DNA of 64,000 nt, from contig JARBJD010000094.1 in assembly GCA_033064195.1 (NCBI GenBank), forward strand, positions 62,001 to 126,000, in the 5' to 3' direction. Every line of letters begins with the position of its first letter. Within the stretch, counting starts at the first letter, position 1. This DNA comes from Blattamonas nauphoetae. Its lineage: Eukaryota; Preaxostyla; Oxymonadida. Under the pieces are notes generated by a model. The model did not search any database. It saw only the letters and a program-made list of their open reading frames with translations, and was not told the origin of the DNA. The position numbers and the translations under genes were made by a program. Below are positions 34,892 through 45,500 of the stretch, one piece after another.

Positions 34892-37800
34892 ATGGATGAG
34901 ACAAAAATCAAAAGAGGTATTATGGGGCCGGATCTCATAACCATGCCTCCCAAACATCGACTCGACAGAAATCGGACCAAGTCCCAGTCTACTCACCCCA
35001 TTCAATCAGTTATGCCTTGTCTTTCGGATCCGTACGTCGAAGATTCTTCCAATGCAACCATGAGCAAAACAGACGGAAAGAATTCAGATGATTCTTCGAA
35101 AATCATTTCCATAGCCGATCTACTCACAATTAATGCCGATGACAGACGATATGTTCAAATTTCAAAGCAAATTTTGGAATGTGAGATGAAAAGGAAGCGA
35201 ATTGATGAAAGAACCATCTTCGAACAAGCTCGCCGAGAGGATGACGAGACTTGTCGTTCCACCTCGATCACTTCAAATTGGAGATTGATCTTGCAGGATT
35301 CGATCACACGTGAAGATCTCCGTCAAGGATGTCTCTCGCTATTCGATCAAGTTGACTCTGGAATGACACTTTCACCAATCGAAATGAATCATGCTATCCG
35401 TTTCCTGAAATATACAACCATTCACCTCAAATATCGTGAACACCCTGACTATATGCTCCTCGAAACCATTTTCCCGGAAGACGAACACCGACAGACGAGA
35501 CTGGTCTCGTCGCTGATCAACAGGCATCTGAGTTGTCCCATCAAAATAGGTAAAACTGGGATCAATTGATGTCAGTGCCTAAATTTGGACTGAGATCAAA
35601 CAGCCACGGACAAAAGTTTACGGGCACCCAAGTCTGTATTTATGAACAGGTGGTTTTTTCTCATTTTTTCAGAAACACTTCACAACAATGAAAGATAGTC
35701 CTTTTTGAAATATAAAACCAATCTAGTGTGGTGAAGTGAAAATCAGGAAGAGAGTTCGAGCCGACTTGGGATGAAAATTAGATGATGGCGACAAGAACAC
35801 ATCTCCTCTCTGTGGAAGAGGAGATGTGAGGAGGTGAGAGTGTTTCGACTCTCAAAAATTGAATGGCTCCAATCCTTGTTGAGAAAATGTTGGAGATGTC
35901 ATCGAAACGAGCAAAATCTGTCTTCCGCATCTCTACTAGCCTTGTCGACACACCAAACACTCCCTCTGATCTTGCGAACGAAGATTACGATTTCATTTGC
36001 TTATTTGTGATGAGTTGTAGAGAGACTTCAAACGTGTCATTTTCGTCAAACTTCGTAGGAACAGCTAATGACTGGAATCCATTGGGTGGAGACGGAATCC
36101 TCACTCTGATGATCAGAGGGAGTGTTTGGTGTGTCGACAAGGCTAGTAGAGGAGAGATGAAGAAACAAAATTTCACTCATTTTCGTCACATCTCCACCTG
36201 AATCTCGATGAGGAGAGGAGACTGATCGTTTTCATGGGAGCAACTCACTCCACTGATCACGTCTCCTCTCCCTGAAAGAGGAGAGCAGTGTAGGTTGCCG
36301 CCACAAAATTTTCCTCCCAGGTCACTTCAAACTCTCTTCCTGATTTTCACTTCGACAGACTCTTTTTGTTCAATATTTTGGAAATTGCTGTCTTCCAATG
36401 TTGTGAAGTGTTTAATGAAAAATGAGAAAAAGTTGATTGTTCATAAACGCGAACAAGGGTGCCCGTAAACTTTTGTCCATGACTGAAATTTCAACTCTTT
36501 TCCTTTGAGATTTTCTCATTATCACTTCATTAATCATGTTCAATTCACTTCTTGTTTTCACATAATGCTCTTCAATATTTCAGACAGCTCTTATTTCCCA
36601 AAAACACGCACGATCACAATCACCAACACTTCTTTTTTCGATGTATTCCCTTCATTGACTTTAGTCAGTGAGAAAAAACCATCAAAGAAGACATAATAAC
36701 GCATTATCGACTTGTTTTTATAATTATTGTTGTAGAACAAACTGAAACAGCAGCACCCAAAGTTTGCATTTTCATGATCTATGAAGTGACCATTTTCCTT
36801 TTTACTTTTTTTTCCATTCAAATATCATATATAAGAAGACTTTTTTGAAATGAAAGAAACGAAATGGTATTGTAGGTATTTAGTGGGATCAGATCCGACT
36901 GGGATCACTGGGATCAAATCAGAAGCCTGCTGATCAATCTTCTCTCTCTTCCATCTGACACACTCCGAACAGTTGTTGTCTCCTTCTTCGACGTGGGTCT
37001 ATGGCATTCCAGAAAGAAATTCTCAGATGCTGTGACTGTGACTGGATTATTGCCAAAACTCTTCCAAATCCTGAAGCCACCTGAAATTCCATTGTGTGAC
37101 TCAACAATGGAACTCCACTGCCATCTCGCATCGATATTGGACGACTTATTCACATATTCCAACCCAGAAGACATCCTCTGGCGTCTCGGAGTCTTCAAAT
37201 TCTCCACTCACGACACACAACTCATCTCAAACGCCATTGAACCCACTTTCACACCATTATGCACGTATTTGCGGTCTCTCATCACCGCACCTGTCTCTCC
37301 CAATGGTCATCGCTCTGGTTTTACACTTCTGTGGAATACGCAAATCTTCCATCCATGCGAATTGGGAAAACACACCTTTTCATTCTCTCCAGCCATTCGA
37401 GAAGTGTTTGGTGAGATTGGAAAGGGAGTTTTGGACGCGCTTGTTTCGTTGTTGTGTCTGACGTCAAGTGAGGCTGAAAAGTATCTTCTCACTCACGAAG
37501 GAAACTCCAGTAACATCGACGCCTGGATCAAGGAATTTGAATGTCTGCTTGTTCAAATGGGCAAGGGGAGGCAGATCTCAGATCTTGGAATGCTGGCGAT
37601 TGTGTGCTTCATTTATGATCGTCCAGCTGACGCAAAACTGATCTTTCGGACTGATGACACATTTGGATTCAAACTGAAAAGCCAAATCATCTCTTCGTCG
37701 GAATTAGACTCCAAGTCACTCTGTGTCATCTTCACACCCACTCAGCCGCACCATGCCATGGCCGTTCTCACAGCGTTCGATTGGTTCATCGAAATCATCG

Positions 37801-39993
37801 ACCAAGCGACTCTTGTGAAGCACATTTGGAACGGATGGTTCCAACACTTCGTCAACGCTGTTGATCCATCGAAATTACCCTTCACTCTCGAATTGGGTCA
37901 CTCTGAATGAAATGTTACCCGCGTCGTAACTCTCTCCAAATGTGGAGCTGCCTCACCTATTCCTCACAGTATCCATATTATCCTTCTTACGACTCATTGA
38001 AGGTTTTTCTAGTTCATCTGACTTTTCGTCTCCTTCTTTTATTCTGATTGCCTGTTTCTGTTACTTTTCCTCACCTAGATTTGTATATCCTGCTACATAC
38101 AGAATATTTTTCTGATTTTGCACTTGATTTTAAGTGAAAAATCACAATTTGATCAATTTTTACCTTCTCGTCTTCTTGATCCAACTCGGTTTTTTTCCCA
38201 TCTCAGATCTGACGACAAAATTCTACAATTATCTCACTAATCAAGTCTTCAGGTTTGTTCAACTCATTTTCTGCTGTTTACAATTTATATTTGGATAGTT
38301 GTGCTCATATCCTCTCAGATCGAGCGTTCTTAGTCAGATCTTCACACATTTTCCGTTCTATTCCGCAAGAGTTGATCCCATTCCAAAATTCACATCAAAT
38401 CCACTATTCAGACACATTTAGAGTATTTTGATGGAAATACTCCTTCCTTCTCGCTAGGATAGCTCGCTGTATTAATCGTGACTTTATGAATGATCCATGC
38501 ATATTGTGTTGCTGTCATTCACATCAACGCTCTTTTTAGTCATTTCACACGACCTATTTGTTTTCTGACGCTTTTTGGTTCAAAAAATGTGACAAAAGAC
38601 GTCCTCCAAAAAAGTGCTCTCTCGAACGCGATCAAGACAAAATCGACATAATTCTACCTTCATCCGTCTTGAGAGCTGGTAACTGATAATTCCACAAAAA
38701 TTAGTTTTTTTTTTAAGACGCTCCATAGTGTAAAGTAACATTTCATTCAGAATCACCCAATTTGTCCCTCTCCACACAAAACTCGTGAAAATGTTGAATT
38801 GTCATCTCTCTCGGATTGAATGGTGTGAACGGAGACCACCATTTCCCAACTTCTTCAACGAAATTTATCTCGCTTACTACAAACAAGTGAAGGATTATGT
38901 CGTCCATCTTTCACTCCATCCGTTCGCGTTGGATGATTCAGAACGTGACACGATTCTTGACTTTCTCGTCATTTTATTTCGATATGACTGCGAACACAAA
39001 ATGACAACAGCATTTCGAGAAGAAATGAGAAAGGAAATGGATGCATCTGCCCTTTCATCATCGTCACCACCCTTCATCCTCACATCTGAACTTGTCTGTC
39101 GTCTCTCCAACGACGAGATCGTCAACATTCTGGACAGAATTGTTTCTCTACTCGACAGCGACTCTTCTTTGGACGACGACACCATCCTTCGGATCTGCAC
39201 GTTCATCAGAAAGCGGCTCAATCGCGTCTATCTTCCCGAATTGTTCCGAAAAGCTGGCCGAACGACAGAACAGTTCTTCTCCGCATTCAAGACTCTCCTC
39301 ACTCTTCACACAGTGTATGTGGGTCGAAGTCACATCGAATCTCTCCTTTCGCCTTACACATGTAAATTTCAAACAACATTCGACGAATGGGACGATGTCG
39401 ATTTGGCGACAGTCGAAATGTTGATTCCAATGACCAACCCGAACAATCTTTCATTTGCATCTGACTCTGATTCACTCACCAAGTTCATTCTTTATTTTGT
39501 GTGCCAAATCCTGCCACAAACACGCCACTGCGCCACTCGACTGAATCTGCCACAACTCGAGCGACTGCTTGCCCCGTCAATCGACATTCTCTGCAGATAC
39601 TTCATCCAAACACGCGACTTCGGGAATTACGAAAGAATGAGACGAGAAGTTGCCTTCGTTGATATCTGCAGCTTGTGCGATCAGCGAGTGATTGCTCAGT
39701 CCCTCGGCAGACTTGGATTCTTCTCTCGCTTTGTGTCTAGCTTATTCGACCAAAATATGAACACCTCTGAATCCATTTTCTATTTGATCATCGATCGTAG
39801 AAACAATCCTAATGTCGGCCTCGAAGCTCAGAAGGTGCTTCAAAACACCATTCCCTGCTTTCTGGAGGAAGGATGGCAAGATGCACTGGAATTTCTCTTC
39901 GTTCAGGGGGAGTTTGACTGGACTTTCGGTCTCCAATACAGAACAAGACGAAGGATGCAGTTGCTTGGGGCGAATTTAAACGATAATGAATGA
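34892..39993 (+). CDS. ARM/HEAT-like lineage-specific protein, split by two mobile elements
   Basis: Exon 1 (34892 to about 35549) is hydrophilic, then helical ('LLLETIFPEDEHRQTRLVSS'). Exon 2 resumes at about 36890 ('SLLINLLSLPSDTLRTVVVS') and runs to 37894, and the protein continues at 38763 ('VPLHTKLVKMLNCHLSRIEW') to a TGA at 39991-39993. The 885-bp fold-back element (35601-36485) lies in the presumed intron, whose exact ends I could not fix. The 864-bp element 37895-38758 lies in the exon: without it and one AATT copy, the frame reads 'PFTLEFVPLHTK' unbroken. With it, translation stops at 37910. Blocks such as 'LSLHPFALDDSERDTILDFL' and 'SSPPFILTSELVCRL' are typical of this helical family. 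Function unknown. Confidence 0.7.
35601..36485. mobile_element. 885-bp fold-back element, copy 1, 3-bp target duplication
   Basis: The ends CAGCCACGGACAAAAGTTTA and CAGTCATGGACAAAAGTTTA (right end inverted) form inverted repeats of about 29 bp, continuing in GGGCACCC. The flank AAA is duplicated (35598-35600 and 36486-36488). Further inverted pairs nest inside: 35732-35758 with 36326-36355, and 35929-35971 with 36111-36159, so a single strand could fold into one long hairpin. The frames inside (35863-36201 +, 35985-36176 -) are by-products of the palindrome. Copy 2 (53493-54377) has the same length and is nearly identical. Confidence 0.9.
37895..38758. mobile_element. 864-bp AATT-flanked TIR element, copy 1
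   Basis: The left end GGGTCACTCTGAATGAAATG and the right end (inverted GGGTGATTCTGAATGAAATG) are followed by GTTAC on both sides. The direct repeat AATT lies at 37891-37894 and 38759-38762. Removal recreates the family sequence 'LEFVPL' in the host gene. The interior is AT-rich and noncoding. A diverged copy in opposite orientation is at 59331-60189. Confidence 0.9.
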
Positions 39994-40648
39994 ACAGGAT
40001 GGACTCACAGATGTTGTTTGCTCCTATTCATGTCGTATCGTCACAAATGAACGAACCAAGCGCTTAATATGTTCTGTATCCATTTCATTTCATTGATTCT
40101 TCTCATTTCATCAAATGAAGCAAAATTCTCACCTATGATCAGATTGATGGATCACAGAAATCGTCAATAGGATTCACTGACGGAAAACACGTGGAGAGAT
40201 GAACTATTCGTGAATTGAAGCTTATTTGAAGTCGGAACACGGAAGAAAATTACTGTGGTTTGATCGGACATTTCTGGAATGCTACCAGAACCTCAACTGG
40301 TTTGATCGTTCTTCTCATCATCACAAATACCCTTCTCATCCTATTCTATCTTCATCACTTCTCCATTTCGTCAGAATGATTCAAAAAGCGATGACAAAGA
40401 TGTGTCGGTGTGTGTCACGTTTTTTCGACTCATCATCGTTCCGATCTCGATTTCTCTCGCATCATTCCATTCCCCAGAATCAATCAACAATGGAGTCGGT
40501 GTTGGACTGGTTGAATGATTCGTCAGTCCATCACAGAAACAAAGTAAACTCTTTCCAATGGTTCCACATTCCCACTCTCCTCACAACCCACATCCAATCA
40601 CAACCAACCAAACAAAATAATGAAATGCTGTCGCAGCTGCTTCAATGA
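39994..40648. other. intergenic stretch before the SPRY-like gene
   Basis: Contains a 140-codon frame (40226-40645) in phase with the following gene and separated from it by a single TGA at 40646-40648. Its composition (His, Ser, Asn-rich) is not convincingly coding, although it could be a 5' extension of the gene. Confidence 0.4.
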
Positions 40649-41704
40649 ATGATGACGATCCTTGATGAGTGCTTCGATTCAAACACTCCAATCGCGAACA
40701 AGCGACTCCTCCACTCTTCTCTCTCCCAATCTCCCTCACTCACTCCTTCCATCCAGAGAGATGCGACCAAGTGTTTAACTTCTTTGAAATTTGTGGAAGA
40801 AGGTCAATTCGTGCTCGTTGGGAAGAACACGCTTGATTCGGTCGAGAAGAAGGAACTCACTATTGCAGAGCAGAAACAACAACTTGATGTTCAAGGAATG
40901 AAGCTCAGCGAATCGGAAAGGAAGAACGCTCAGCTGGAAGGAGAGAAGGCAGAGTGGATGGAGGAGAGGAAGACACATGTTTCAATGAACCTGTCTCTCC
41001 AAAAAGAGAACGAGCAGCTGCGTAGTGACATGGGGAACAAGACAAAGAAACTGGAAGAGAAAGAGAGGTGTTTGATTCAAGCACAGGATACCCTCCAACA
41101 TATGAAGAATGAAGTTGCAAGAAAGGAACAGTTCTACATCTCGTCCGAAATCATCGTCGCGTTCAGTCCAGCCCACGTCAGAGTGAATGGATCGACTGTC
41201 ACTCGAATCAATTCTGACAGTTGGGCTGGTTGTTTCATGAAACCAGTTTCGAAAGGCATCCATCGACTATCAATCAATAATCCAAGAACGAACGGAATCA
41301 GTTTGTGTTGTATATTCTTCATTCTTCTCGGATATCTTTCAGCGATTGGTGTGCTGGACACAGCGGAGTATCCAAAATACTTGGTTTCAAATGGAATGCG
41401 CCGTTCACCAAAAGCAGCAGTGATGCACAACGGTGGAGATGTAGTCTCGGCCGATAAATGGAATATTCGCAATACACCTCCTCGCGAAGGGCAGGAGTGG
41501 TCAGCGGAGGCCGATTTGGAGAAGAGAACACTCCACTTCTTTGTCGACGGTGTCCAACAGCCACACCACTTCATCAACGTTCCTGTCCCTCTCGTCTTTG
41601 CTGTTGATATCTACTACAAAGATACTCAGATAGAGATCACATATTGGGGAGAAGAGAAGCGGTCGCATGTGACATTTCAAGGAACAGGACGCAATTTGGG
41701 GTGA
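40649..41704 (+). CDS. coiled-coil plus SPRY-like domain protein
   Basis: A 351-codon frame. Residues about 65-155 are Lys/Glu-rich coiled coil ('LTIAEQKQQLDVQGMKLSES'). Residues about 165-350 form a SPRY/B30.2-like domain with 'AGCFMKPVSKGIHRLSI', then 'IGVLDTAEYPKYL', 'EGQEWSAEADLEKRTLHFFV' and 'VPLVFAVDIYYKDTQIEITY'. SPRY domains bind proteins or peptides; the partner is unknown. The hydrophobic patch 'CCIFFILLGYLSA' (about 41305-41343) interrupts the domain and probably is a retained 33- or 36-nt in-frame intron ending 'atatctttcag'. The start is the first ATG after an in-frame TGA, and the true N-terminus may be longer. Confidence 0.7.
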   Translation: MMTILDECFDSNTPIANKRLLHSSLSQSPSLTPSIQRDATKCLTSLKFVEEGQFVLVGKNTLDSVEKKELTIAEQKQQLDVQGMKLSESERKNAQLEGEKAEWMEERKTHVSMNLSLQKENEQLRSDMGNKTKKLEEKERCLIQAQDTLQHMKNEVARKEQFYISSEIIVAFSPAHVRVNGSTVTRINSDSWAGCFMKPVSKGIHRLSINNPRTNGISLCCIFFILLGYLSAIGVLDTAEYPKYLVSNGMRRSPKAAVMHNGGDVVSADKWNIRNTPPREGQEWSAEADLEKRTLHFFVDGVQQPHHFINVPVPLVFAVDIYYKDTQIEITYWGEEKRSHVTFQGTGRNLG

Positions 41705-42523
41705 ATCATCACCATCATCGTTTATTTTAATTTTCAGAATTGACACAGAATGGAGTGTGCGACAAGAAGAAGAGCATGATGGGTACCTACAGAGTTGGTT
41801 GGGAAGTTGGGCATTAAACTCATGAAAATGATGATCAATGATGTGTGAAATGACGATGATGAGAAACCCAATAAAGCGAGAAGACCAAATCTCATCCAAA
41901 ACAAGAGTTTTCTGTCTCACAACAGAAAACGGAGAGAACGACACGGGCATCCAAATTACGAGATGCAAACGCGGGACGAGACCAGGAAAAAGAAGACCAA
42001 AAACATAAAAAAGAGAAAAACGAGTGCGGAGCAGAGCGATGTGATTGAAGAAAGTGACGAGTGAGTGAATGGTAGCGAATTGAAGTGTGTGTGATGCGCT
42101 GGGCTCAGAACTCGCCAGATCTGAAGAGCTCAGCACAAGAGGAGAGGGTTACGAGCAGTAAATAGAATCTCGTTGCTCGGCTCTCACTCTGATGACGTGA
42201 ATACGAACTGAAAGTCATCAAAAAAAGAGAGAAATTGGGAGGTTGCTGGGTGAGTGAGGTGCTGAACGACATGATGAATGAGAGTGTGTAGGAGGAGAGA
42301 GTGAGTGTTGTGTTCTCTCCTTCGCAAGTAGAGCAGAGTTCGATGTTGATGGGAGACAGCTGTCCCCGACTTCTCACTCCGCTGTGATGTGGTTCAATGA
42401 AAACTGGCATTTGACGTGGATCTCTCAGCCGTGTTGTGAAGAGAGACGAAAACAAAGACGATGTGTGGTGGATTAACTGGAGAGTGGGTGTTGTACGATC
42501 AGTGCGACATTCTAGTTGTTGTG
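41705..42523. other. convergent intergenic region
   Basis: Lies between the 3' ends of a plus-strand and a minus-strand gene. Short frames only (longest 211 codons on the minus strand, 41501-42136, largely antisense to the SPRY-like gene). No RNA gene or repeat recognised. Confidence 0.5.
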
Positions 42524-45500
42524 TTAAGCGATGTCGAAATCCATCCCATCCTGCTGGAGATTGAGAAGATGGCTGTTGACTGCTTGCTTCTGAGCATTTT
42601 TCATGGATGTTTCGAGTGTAGAAAAGATGTCCTTCAGGGTGGGTCGTTGTTCGGGCTCAACGTGGAGACATTGTGAGATCAACTCGCGAATGGAGCTGTC
42701 TCGGATCCTTCCAAACTGAAGCTCAACACCACACGCCAGCTGGCGATGAGCACTCACTGCGTCAATCTCCCCAAACGGAACTAGTTCAGTCTCTATCTCC
42801 CACAAGACAAGGCCAAGCCGAAAAACCGACACTTTCACTTTGTCAACGTTCTCGTTCACTTCCGACTCCTTCTCTCCTTCTTCTGGTGCTCTCCAGCGGA
42901 TCCCTTCAATCCCATCAGCAGGAGCTTTTGCGATTTGAGAGTTGGCATTGTGAGTGGTGAGGAGATCGGAGGGATTCTGGGTGGGGGTGTTTTGAGGTTC
43001 TTCAATTCGAAGATGGATGGAGTCGTTTTTGTCAACCACAACCCAGTGTGGGGTCAGACGAGCAGCTGCTCCGAGATGGACTTTGTCTTCGACCATTCTG
43101 ATCAACCCAGCTGCGATTCGACTCCCCATCTCCTTCTTCTTCATTTCAGTGATCTTGTTCCCGTGGTGGATCCGCTGATAGAGCGTGTTCACCCCATCCA
43201 CAACAACCACAGGGAAGTCCCCTTCACAGCGCAGAGCAGTCACGGGAATCAACATCGGCGTGTCTTCCTTGCTCTCCTCCATCTCAGGAACTGGCAGTTC
43301 AGTGCTTGGATAGTTGTTCTGAGCGAGGGCATGTCTTCCATCTTCGTCGTCTTTCAACTCGATGATGTTATTCGTTGTTTGATAATCGAGAAAGCCGTCG
43401 TCGTATTTCACTGCAATTTCTTGATCAAACTCCTCCGCGAGATGGCTCTTGGATTTGGCTTCTTTGGCGTTGTTCTTTCGGCGGTGGAGGCAAACGATGA
43501 TGATCACAATGATTGCGAGGAGGAGGACAACGATGCTGATGACAAGAGGAATGAACCATGGGAGAGAGGCTTTGAATAACTGCGCCATTTTTTCTTTTGA
43601 GTTGAGCTGGAAGAGGAAGGAGGCTGTTGACTGGTTTCCGGCGAAGAGGAGGCGAGCTTCCCACTGCAGTGTTGGAGAGAGGAGAGCGAGTGATGATGAG
43701 GGAATGATCAGAGACAGATTGTCTTCGCTCCAGTGAGAGGTCTGATCAAACGAGAGAGGGAGGACAACAGATTTTGTATCATCATTCGACGTGGATGAAG
43801 ATGGTGTGATTGAGAACACTTCTAAACTGATATCACACGGGATTAGCATTGACCCGACAATCCCAACAGTGAATTGTGATTGTTTCTTATCAAATGTGGT
43901 CTTGCTGTTCTTTGCATCCAGCGAGGGAACGAAAAGGGGAGCAGGCAGCGTTTTGGTATTCAGCGAGACTTCACAATTCTCGGAAGAGATCCATTGATGG
44001 GATGTGTTCGCGTTGGATTCAGCATTTTGTGTGATGGAAACGACTCCTCCCTCACATCTGATGTTCTGTCGAGCCGACGGGAAAGATGTTCGTTGTCCAT
44101 TTTGTCCAAATGAACTGAACGAGAGTGTAAGGTTGCTTCCCTCCATCCAGAACACCCCCATTTCGAAGCCAGAGAAGACAGTTGTGTGAACAGTAACGTC
44201 GCTATTGGACAATCTGATCAGACCTGTCTCCCACGAGCACAGTTCCTCCAAGCTCTCGATTGGCAGGACTTCCGCCATGACGCGAGAGAGAGTCACAACC
44301 TTCATTGACAGCGATCCTGAAGACACGTCAAGCAAGATGAAGTCGTGTGATGAAGCGGCCACGTTGATGTTGACGTGTTCGATCTCAATAGTTCCGGCGA
44401 TTGAGATGAGGACATTGTTTGAGTCTCCTGTTGAGGTTGGTGGGATGGAGAGGGTTGCAGTCTGGACTCCTCCACGCTCCAAACTCACTGTCATCATTTC
44501 TGAGATTGCGATTGGCGAGGAGAGTGTTGTGGCGAGTGGGATTTTGAGTTGGATTTGTGTTGCTGAGAATGCTTGCACGATCTTCCACGCAACATCTATC
44601 GACGAGCAGGGGCGATTAGAGTCACCACAGAAGAGAGGATCCGAATGGGTGGTTGTGTCGGCGAAGAGGATGAGTGGATGCGGCTGAGCTTCTGTATTGA
44701 AAGAAAGAGGCGAGAAAGCGGGAGAGATGGCAGGATCGGATTTCAGTGTCGCCTTGTCCAGATGGTACGTGGTGGAGAATTGGAGAGTATCTGTGAAACC
44801 AAGTCCAATCTCCGATGACGAACCAGAAAGCAACGATTCAACGAGAATCTCAAATGTTGTCTCATACTCCTTCAGTTTGACGACGAACGTCTCTCCTTGT
44901 GGAAGATCTGTGCCATTCACTTCAAGTTTGAACACTCGCTTCGAGTTTCCTGATGGAATCAGAGCGATCGAAGTCAGAGTCGGAGGGCTCAACACATCAA
45001 AGACCAAATCCTGTTCAATCGCTGTCGATTTGGAGGAGATATCAAAACTTGTGATTTTGTACTTCTTTCCATGTTCCAGCTTTCCTGTCTCAACTGTTGT
45101 TGTGATCCTGTGAGTTGAAATGTCACCGTTGGACGGTGTCTGAGAGAATTTACTGCCTACTGTGAATGACTGTCCGATCGCAGTGTTCTGATCATTGACT
45201 TGAACAATTGTCAGATCAAAGTTTGTTGATGGAGGGAATCCAAATCCTGAGACACTGACGAACACCTCCTCGTTGTTCTGGACGTTCAGTGCAGACGAGG
45301 CTTGGGTGAGGAAAACAGGAACTTCGAAGGTGAGTGTGGAGGGAAGAGCGACAACAACATCGTCATTTGAGACCGTCTCAATTTGGTAGACCTTCCCGTA
45401 CTTGATTGTGTTTTTGCCTCGCACTTCGACGTCGATCTTGCCATTCTCTGAGGATGAGAATGAGCCATCGAGAGTGTGTGTGGCAGACGATTGGCCAACC

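Noticed and set aside
35863-36201. 112-codon frame inside the fold-back element as a gene
   Set aside because: It lies on the palindromic arms, has mirrored partner frames on the other strand and no recognisable domain.
37895-38758. AATT-flanked elements as introner-type introns (GT near the left end, AG eight bases from the right end)
   Set aside because: Splicing from GGGT to TTCAG would leave 14 extra bases including the duplicated AATT and shift the host frame in copy 1; other donor and acceptor pairs meet stops or wrong phase.
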